From Streptomyces sp. CB02009 (GTDB lineage Bacteria > Actinomycetota > Actinomycetes > Streptomycetales > Streptomycetaceae): a DNA stretch of 64,000 nt. Below the pieces are notes generated by a model. That model saw nothing but the letters and a program-made list of their open reading frames with translations, was not told where the DNA came from and ran no database searches. Both the position numbers and the translations under genes were made by a program. This document shows, one piece after another, positions 58,952-64,000 of this stretch (its first letter is position 1; each line of letters begins with the position of its first letter). The stretch is taken from assembly GCF_001905825.1 (NCBI RefSeq), contig NZ_LIVV01000010.1, positions 248,001 to 312,000 of the forward strand, written 5' to 3'.

Positions 58952-59911
58952 TCAGGCGGTCGCGAGCGCCGGGTCGGCCTGGGCCGGGATGTCCGCGGCG
59001 GGGAGCGGGCGCTCGCGCAGGCTCAGGGCCAGGCGCAGGACCGCGATCCACATCAGGGACGAGCCGAGCATGTGGACGGCGACCAGGAGCTCGGGGACCC
59101 CGGTGAAGTACTGCACGTAGCCGATGGCGCCCTGCGCGAGCAGCACGATCAGCAGGTCGCGGGCGCGCGCCCGGGTGTCGAGCGGGGCGTCCACCACGCG
59201 CAGGACCAGCCACATGGCGAGAGCGAGGGCGCAGACGACCCAGGCGGCGATGGCGTGGAGGTGCGCGGCGTCCGTCCAGTCCCACGGCATGCGCGGCACG
59301 TCGCTGCTGTCACCGGCGTGCTTGCCGGCGCCGGTCACCGTCGTACCGAGTGCGATCAGCAGGCCCGAGGTGATCGTGATCGCCCAGGACAGCTTGCGGA
59401 CCGGGCGCGGCACGCGCGGGCGGGCGGCGGTGTCGCCCTCGCCGGTCCGGTGCCAGGTGACGACGGCGACGGTGAGGAGCGCGTTCGCGGCGAGGAAGTG
59501 GCCGGCGACCGTCCACGGGTTGAGGCCCATCCACACCGTGATGCCGCCGATGACGGCGTTGCTCATCACGATCCAGAACTGGGCCCAGGCGAGCCGGGTC
59601 AGCCCGCGCCGCCACGGCTTGGTGGACCGGGCGGCGATGATCGCCCAGCCGACCGCGGCCGACAGGACGTAGGTCAGCATCCGGTTGCCGAACTCGATCG
59701 CGCCGCGGTAGCCCTGCTCGGGCGTCACGATCAGGCTGTCGTCGGTGCACTTCGGCCAGGTGTCGCAGCCGAGACCGGAGCCGGTCAGCCGGACCGCGCC
59801 ACCGGTGACGATGATGAGCACGCTCATCACGACGGCGGAGAGCGCGGCGCGCCGGAGCGTCCTGGGGGACGGAGTCCAGCGCCTGGCGATGGAGGCGAGG
59901 GGGGTCAGCAC
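58952..59911 (-). CDS. ctaA: haem A synthase (CtaA/Cox15)
   Basis: CtaA oxidises haem O to haem A in the membrane. This ~319-residue protein has eight helices in two four-helix repeats, with the haem-ligand histidines in AGHFLAANAL, HLHAIAAW and AVHMLGSSLMW, and the extracellular cysteine pair GLGCDTWPKC. The usual first His ligand in EYGHR is Asn here (EFGNRML), as in other actinobacteria. The GTG at 59911 is preferred because TACGAT on the minus strand (59924-59919) ends seven bases before it, fitting a leaderless transcript; a GTG at 59941 is the longer alternative. Confidence 0.93.
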   Translation of the reverse strand: MLTPLASIARRWTPSPRTLRRAALSAVVMSVLIIVTGGAVRLTGSGLGCDTWPKCTDDSLIVTPEQGYRGAIEFGNRMLTYVLSAAVGWAIIAARSTKPWRRGLTRLAWAQFWIVMSNAVIGGITVWMGLNPWTVAGHFLAANALLTVAVVTWHRTGEGDTAARPRVPRPVRKLSWAITITSGLLIALGTTVTGAGKHAGDSSDVPRMPWDWTDAAHLHAIAAWVVCALALAMWLVLRVVDAPLDTRARARDLLIVLLAQGAIGYVQYFTGVPELLVAVHMLGSSLMWIAVLRLALSLRERPLPAADIPAQADPALATA

Positions 59912-59993
59912 GGGCCCTATCGTAGGCGGGGGCTTGTGCACGCTTTCACGAGGGGTGCCTTGTCGGGAAACGTCACCCTCTGGGGCCTCTCCG

Positions 59994-60779
59994 CTACTCC
60001 CAGCGGAAGAACTTCGCCGCCGCGCCGAGGCCGAGGACGGCCCAGACCGCGAGGGTCAGCGCGTCGCCCCAGGGCAGGACCGCGCCGTCCTGGAGGACCG
60101 CGCGCAGGCCGTCGGAGAGGGCCGCGATCGGGAGCAGCTCCAGGACCGAGCGGGCCGCGTCCGGGAACCGATCCAGCGGGACGATGACACCGCCGCCCAC
60201 CAGGAGCAGCAGGAAGACCAGGTTGGCGGCGGCCAGGGTGGCCTCCGCCTTCAGCGTGCCCGCCATCAGCAGGCCGAGGCCGGAGAAGGCGGCCGTGCCG
60301 AGGACCAGGAGCACGAGGACCGACAGGGGGTCGCCCTGCGGGGACCAGCCGAGGCCCAGGGCGATCGCCGACAGGAGGGCGATCTGCAGGACCTCGGTCG
60401 CCAGGACGGCGAGCGTCTTGGCGGTCATCAGGGCCCAGCGGGGGAGCGGAGAGGCGCCGAGGCGCTTGAGCACCCCGTACCGCCGCTCGAAGCCGGTCGC
60501 GATGGCCTGGCCGGTGAACGCGGTCGACAGGACGGCGAGCGCGAGGATGCCCGGGGCGAGGAAGTCGACGGCGCTGTCGGCGCCGGGCGTCCCCGACGCG
60601 GGCAGGGTGACGATGTCGACGGTGGAGAAGAGCACCAGGAGCAGCGACGGGATGATCACGGTGAGCAGCAGCTGCTCGCCGTTGCGCAGCAGCATCCGGG
60701 TCTCCAGGGCCGCCTGCGCCGCGATCATCCGGCCGACGGGTGCGGCTCCCGGCCGGGGGGCGTACGTACCGGTGCTCAC
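59994..60779 (-). CDS. ABC-2 type transporter permease
   Basis: A ~261-residue permease with six predicted helices and the ABC2_membrane layout: an N-terminal helix after AAQAALETRMLLRNGEQLLLTVIIPSLLLVLF, then PGILALAVLSTAFTGQAIATGFERRYGVLKRLGASPLPRWALMTAKTLAVL, and a late GGVIVPLDRFP loop. The GTG at 60779 has AAGGAG seven bases upstream; a GTG at 60797 overlapping the ATPase stop is the alternative. It partners the upstream ATPase. DrrAB-type systems of this kind usually export drugs or lipids; the cargo is unknown. Confidence 0.88.
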   Translation of the reverse strand: MSTGTYAPRPGAAPVGRMIAAQAALETRMLLRNGEQLLLTVIIPSLLLVLFSTVDIVTLPASGTPGADSAVDFLAPGILALAVLSTAFTGQAIATGFERRYGVLKRLGASPLPRWALMTAKTLAVLATEVLQIALLSAIALGLGWSPQGDPLSVLVLLVLGTAAFSGLGLLMAGTLKAEATLAAANLVFLLLLVGGGVIVPLDRFPDAARSVLELLPIAALSDGLRAVLQDGAVLPWGDALTLAVWAVLGLGAAAKFFRWE

Positions 60780-60793
60780 GACCGACTCCTTGC

Positions 60794-61729
60794 TCACGAC
60801 CGCAGTTCCTTGCCCGTCAGTTCGAGGAAGACGTCCTCGAGGGTGTGGCGCTCGACGGAGATGCCGTCGGGCATGACGCCGTGCTGGGCGCACCAGCTGG
60901 TGACCGTGGCCAGCAGCTGCGGGTCGACGGTGCCGGTGATCCGGTACGTGCCCGGGAGCGGCTCCGCCGCGGCGGTGCCGTCGGGGAGCGCCTTGAGCAG
61001 CGAGCCCAGGTCGAGTCCGGGGCGGCCGGTGAAGCGGAGGGTGTTCTCGGCGCCGCCGCGGCACAGCTGCTCGGGGCTGCCCTGGGCGGCGACCCGGCCG
61101 GCGTCGACGATGGCGACGTCGTCGGCGAGTTCCTCCGCCTCCTGCATGAAGTGGGTGGTGAGGACCACGGTCACCCCGTCGGCGCGCAGCTCGCGCACGA
61201 GGTCCCAGGTGGCGCGGCGGGCCTGCGGGTCGAGTCCGGCGGTCGGCTCGTCGAGGAACACGAGCTCGGGGCGGCCGACGACGGCCATGGCGAGCGCGAG
61301 GCGCTGCTGCTGGCCGCCGGAGAGACGCCGGTAGGTGGTGCGGCCGCAGGAGCCGAGGCCGAGCCGTTCGACGAGCGCGTCCACGTCCAGCGGATGGGCG
61401 TGGAGTTTCGCCATGTGGCGGAGCATCTCGTCGGCGCGGGCGCCGGAGTAGACGCCGCCGGACTGGAGCATGACGCCGATCCGGGGGCGCAGGGCGGCCG
61501 CGTCGGCGACCGGGTCGAGGCCGAGGACGCGGACGGTGCCGGCGTCCGGCTTCCGGTAGCCCTCGCAGGTCTCGACGGTGGTGGTCTTGCCGGCCCCGTT
61601 GGGGCCGAGGACGGCGGTCACGGTGCCGGCCCGTACGTCGAGGTCGAGGCCGTCGACGGCGGTCTTGTTGCCGTACCGCTTGACCAGGCCACGGACCTGG
61701 ACGGCGGACCCGACGGACTCGTTTCGCAT
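60794..61729 (-). CDS. ABC transporter ATP-binding protein (DrrA-like)
   Basis: A 311-residue ATPase with Walker A LGPNGAGKTT, signature LSGGQQQRLALA, Walker B LVFLDEPTAGLD and the switch THFMQEAEELADDVAIVDAGR. The C-terminal part after ~220 is the DrrA-type regulatory extension (TLEDVFLELTGKELRS). It overlaps the permease region and forms one operon with it. The start lies 320 bases from the divergent sufR, whose promoter region carries an iron box, so iron control is possible. Confidence 0.92.
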   Translation of the reverse strand: MRNESVGSAVQVRGLVKRYGNKTAVDGLDLDVRAGTVTAVLGPNGAGKTTTVETCEGYRKPDAGTVRVLGLDPVADAAALRPRIGVMLQSGGVYSGARADEMLRHMAKLHAHPLDVDALVERLGLGSCGRTTYRRLSGGQQQRLALAMAVVGRPELVFLDEPTAGLDPQARRATWDLVRELRADGVTVVLTTHFMQEAEELADDVAIVDAGRVAAQGSPEQLCRGGAENTLRFTGRPGLDLGSLLKALPDGTAAAEPLPGTYRITGTVDPQLLATVTSWCAQHGVMPDGISVERHTLEDVFLELTGKELRS

Positions 61730-61927
61730 GTCGGGAAGTCTAGAGAGGGGCCGGGGGCTCCCCGGCGCGGGGCCCGGGTCGTGGAACGTCCGGTTCGGGC
61801 GGTCCGCTCCACGATCTCCTTTTCGTCGCGCCGGGTGCCGAGGGGGCCGGCGGAGCCCCTGTGGCCTGCGGGTACTGCCGCGCGGGGCGGCCGCACCGGG
61901 TGCGCGGGGGCGGCCGCACAGGGGGTG

Positions 61928-61946
61928 TCATTCGTCCTACGAATGA
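61928..61946. promoter_or_regulatory. palindrome of unknown function upstream of sufR
   Basis: TCATTCGT-CCT-ACGAATGA is a perfect 8-3-8 inverted repeat, 13 bases from the iron box. It does not match the SufR or iron-box consensus. The remaining 61730-61927 shows only loosely paired G+C-rich repeats. Confidence 0.6.
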
Positions 61947-61959
61947 TCGTTTCCGCAGG

Positions 61960-61978
61960 TCAGGTAAGCCTTACCTGA
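61960..61978. promoter_or_regulatory. DmdR/IdeR-type iron box
   Basis: TCAGGTAAGCCTTACCTGA is a perfect 19-bp palindrome that matches the DtxR-family box TTAGGTTAGGCTAACCTAA at 14 of 19 positions. It lies between the divergent ABC exporter and sufR operons, about 70 bases before the sufR start. Confidence 0.8.
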
Positions 61979-62036
61979 GTGACGCACCGCACCGTCGTCC
62001 CGTCCGGCGCGGCTTGTCAGTCCGAGATTAATTACG

Positions 62037-62050
62037 CAACAATGGCGTTG
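62037..62050. promoter_or_regulatory. SufR operator CAAC-N6-GTTG
   Basis: CAACAATGGCGTTG has exactly the half-sites and 6-base spacer described for the S. avermitilis SufR operator. It touches the first base of the sufR GTG start. TAATTA (62029-62034) just upstream is a likely -10, so repression by SufR would be direct. Confidence 0.85.
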
Positions 62051-62775
62051 TGAAAAACGATGGCGCGGCTCCTGTGGAGGAACTCGCGACCCGTGAGCGT
62101 TCGACGCGCAACCGGGTCGCGCGATCGATCCTGGACCACGGGCCGTCGACCGTCGCCGATCTCGCCGGACGACTCCGCCTCACCCAGGCCGCCGTCCGCC
62201 GCCATCTCGACTCGCTCGTCGCCGACAACGTCGTGGAGGCACGCGAGCAGCGCGTCTACGGGGCCCGCGCCCGCGGCCGCCCCGCGAAGGTCTTCGCGCT
62301 CACCGACTGCGGCCGGGACGCCTTCGACCAGTCGTACGACTCGCTCGCGGTCGAGGCGCTCCAGTGGATCGAGCGCAACGCCGGCGGGGAAGCGGCCGTG
62401 GCCGCCTTCGCCCGCGACCGGATCGAGGCCCAGGCGGACGCCTACCGCGAAGCCGTCGAGGCCGTCGAACCCGAGCGGCGGGCCGAGGCGCTTGCCAAGG
62501 CCCTGACCGCCGACGGGTACGCTGCCACTGCGCGGAACGCGCCGGTCGGCGAGCAGCTCTGCCAGCACCACTGCCCGGTCGCCCACGTCGCCGAGCAGTA
62601 CCCACAGCTGTGCGAGGCGGAGACGGAGTTCTTCTCCCGCCTCCTGGGAACGCACGTCCAGCGTCTGGCCACCATCGCGCATGGTGACGGCGTCTGCACC
62701 ACGTTCATCCCGCACAGCACTCCACAGACCACTGAATCAGCATCCGCAAGCACGGCCGGGAGGAACCCCGCATGA
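62050..62775 (+). CDS. sufR: SufR, Fe-S-binding repressor of the suf operon
   Basis: A 241-residue regulator. Residues ~18-85 are a winged helix (RNRVARSILDHGPSTVADLAGRLRLTQAAVRRHLDSLVADNVV). Cysteines at 171, 175, 188 and 216 (LCQHHCPVAHV, QLCEAE, GVCTTF) are in the region that holds the [4Fe-4S] cluster of SufR. With a cluster bound, SufR represses the suf genes; loss of the cluster under iron or oxidative stress releases repression. The GTG at 62050 has almost no leader. Its stop overlaps the sufB start (ATGA). Confidence 0.95.
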   Translation: MKNDGAAPVEELATRERSTRNRVARSILDHGPSTVADLAGRLRLTQAAVRRHLDSLVADNVVEAREQRVYGARARGRPAKVFALTDCGRDAFDQSYDSLAVEALQWIERNAGGEAAVAAFARDRIEAQADAYREAVEAVEPERRAEALAKALTADGYAATARNAPVGEQLCQHHCPVAHVAEQYPQLCEAETEFFSRLLGTHVQRLATIAHGDGVCTTFIPHSTPQTTESASASTAGRNPA

Positions 62776-64000
62776 CCACCGAGATCAGCCACCCCGAGCT
62801 CGAGGGCCTGGGTCGGTACGAGTACGGCTGGGCCGACTCCGACACCGCCGGTGCCACCGCCAAGCGCGGTCTGAACGAGGACGTCGTCCGCGACATCTCC
62901 TCGAAGAAGAACGAGCCCGAGTGGATGCTGAAGCTGCGTCTCAAGGGTCTGCGGCTCTTCGGCAAGAAGCCCATGCCGACCTGGGGCTCCGACCTCTCCG
63001 GCATCGACTTCGACAACATCAAGTACTTCGTGCGGTCCACCGAGAAGCAGGCCGAGTCCTGGGAGGACCTGCCGGAGGACATCAAGAACACGTACGACAA
63101 GCTCGGCATCCCCGAGGCGGAGAAGCAGCGCCTCGTCGCCGGTGTCGCCGCCCAGTACGAGTCCGAGGTCGTCTACCACCAGATCCGCGAGGACCTGGAG
63201 GAGCAGGGCGTCATCTTCGTCGACACCGACACGGCGCTGAAGGAGCACGAGGAGCTCTTCCGCGAGTACTTCGGCACCGTCATCCCGGTCGGCGACAACA
63301 AGTTCGCCTCCCTGAACACCGCCGTCTGGTCCGGCGGATCGTTCATCTACGTGCCGAAGGGCGTGCACGTCGAGATCCCGCTCCAGGCCTACTTCCGTAT
63401 CAACACGGAGAACATGGGCCAGTTCGAGCGGACGCTGATCATCGTCGACGAGGACGCCTACGTCCACTACGTCGAGGGCTGCACCGCTCCGATCTACTCC
63501 TCGGACTCGCTGCACAGCGCCGTCGTCGAGATCATCGTGAAGAAGGGCGGCCGCTGCCGCTACACGACCATCCAGAACTGGTCGAACAACGTCTACAACC
63601 TGGTGACCAAGCGCGCCGTCGCCTACGAGGGCGCCACCATGGAGTGGGTCGACGGCAACATCGGCTCCAAGGTCACCATGAAGTACCCGGCCGTCTACCT
63701 GATGGGCGAGCACGCCAAGGGCGAGACCCTGTCCATCGCCTTCGCGGGCGAGGGCCAGCACCAGGACGCCGGCGCCAAGATGGTCCACATGGCCCCGAAC
63801 ACCTCCTCCAACATCGTCTCCAAGTCGGTGGCGCGAGGCGGCGGCCGCACCTCCTACCGCGGTCTCATCGAGATCGGCGAGGGTGCCCCGGGCGCCAAGT
63901 CGAACGTGCTGTGCGACGCGCTGCTCGTCGACACGATCTCCCGCTCCGACACGTACCCCTACGTGGACGTGCGCGAGGACGACGTCTCCATGGGCCACGA
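62772..64000 (+). CDS. sufB: Fe-S cluster assembly protein SufB (partial)
   Basis: SufB is the scaffold subunit of the SufBCD complex on which Fe-S clusters are built. The window holds the first 409 codons; the gene continues beyond 64000. Visible are GLNEDVVRDISSKKNEPEWMLKLRLKGLRLF, WSGGSFIYVPKGVHVEIPLQAYFRIN, VHYVEGCTAPIYSSDSLHSAVVEI with the cysteine in the core helix region, TTIQNWSNNVYNLVTKRA, and HMAPNTSSNIVSKSVARGGGRTSYRGL, all matching SufB. The ATG overlaps the sufR stop. sufD, sufC and the cysteine desulfurase are expected just outside. Confidence 0.97.
   Translation, partial: MTTEISHPELEGLGRYEYGWADSDTAGATAKRGLNEDVVRDISSKKNEPEWMLKLRLKGLRLFGKKPMPTWGSDLSGIDFDNIKYFVRSTEKQAESWEDLPEDIKNTYDKLGIPEAEKQRLVAGVAAQYESEVVYHQIREDLEEQGVIFVDTDTALKEHEELFREYFGTVIPVGDNKFASLNTAVWSGGSFIYVPKGVHVEIPLQAYFRINTENMGQFERTLIIVDEDAYVHYVEGCTAPIYSSDSLHSAVVEIIVKKGGRCRYTTIQNWSNNVYNLVTKRAVAYEGATMEWVDGNIGSKVTMKYPAVYLMGEHAKGETLSIAFAGEGQHQDAGAKMVHMAPNTSSNIVSKSVARGGGRTSYRGLIEIGEGAPGAKSNVLCDALLVDTISRSDTYPYVDVREDDVSMGH

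Overview
The window is chromosomal DNA of a Streptomyces or very close relative. The sequence is extremely G+C-rich, coding third positions are almost all G or C, and GTG starts are common. It carries whiA (sporulation regulator), a mycothiol-dependent-enzyme homologue, an RbpA-family RNA polymerase partner, OpcA, and DmdR/IdeR-type and SufR-type operators. No prophage, insertion sequence, integrase, CRISPR array, rRNA or tRNA was recognised. Gene order looks like conserved core chromosome with small accessory insertions.

Region 1 (1-13.5 kb) is accessory and metabolic. It has an AlaA-type aminotransferase divergent from an HxlR regulator, a MerR regulator with a short-chain dehydrogenase, a glyoxalase-fold protein, and a uridine-kinase-like protein facing a pseudouridine catabolism pair (psuG-psuK). 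These are followed by a cupin, an operon of a secreted discoidin-metallophosphoesterase with an MFS transporter and a beta-propeller-like protein, another MFS transporter, and a DNA alkyltransferase. Several tandem repeats lie between these genes.

Region 2 (13.6-34 kb) contains all three nucleotide-excision repair genes, uvrB, uvrA and uvrC, well separated. Between them are an MHYT membrane sensor, a Ter stress cluster (TerD, a large TerD-fusion protein, and TerC behind a yybP-ykoY manganese riboswitch), an MHS transporter, a metallo-beta-lactamase-fold hydrolase, a Rieske lipoprotein, and an XRE-regulated secreted papain-like protease cassette. A 0.67-kb gene-free stretch holds covarying hairpin repeats.

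Region 3 (32-37 kb) is the tightly overlapping uvrC-rapZ-yvcK-whiA string, ending in a strong terminator, followed by a large secreted M14 carboxypeptidase.

Region 4 (40-56 kb) is central carbon metabolism. It has gap-pgk-tpiA with secG and an RbpA-family gene, then pgi, two PH-domain membrane proteins, and on the other strand the pentose phosphate operon tkt-tal-zwf-opcA-pgl.

Region 5 (56-64 kb) carries haem A biosynthesis (ctaB, ctaA), an ABC exporter, and the start of a suf iron-sulfur assembly operon (sufR-sufB, the latter cut by the window end). The suf promoter region has three palindromes: an iron box, a SufR operator and one of unknown function.

The best candidates for a closer look are the TerC riboswitch with its visible anti-ribosome-binding-site partner, the three-operator suf control region, the covarying inverted hairpin elements at 30.7-30.9 kb, the XRE/papain-like protease cassette, and the TerD-coiled-coil-FtsK-like fusion.
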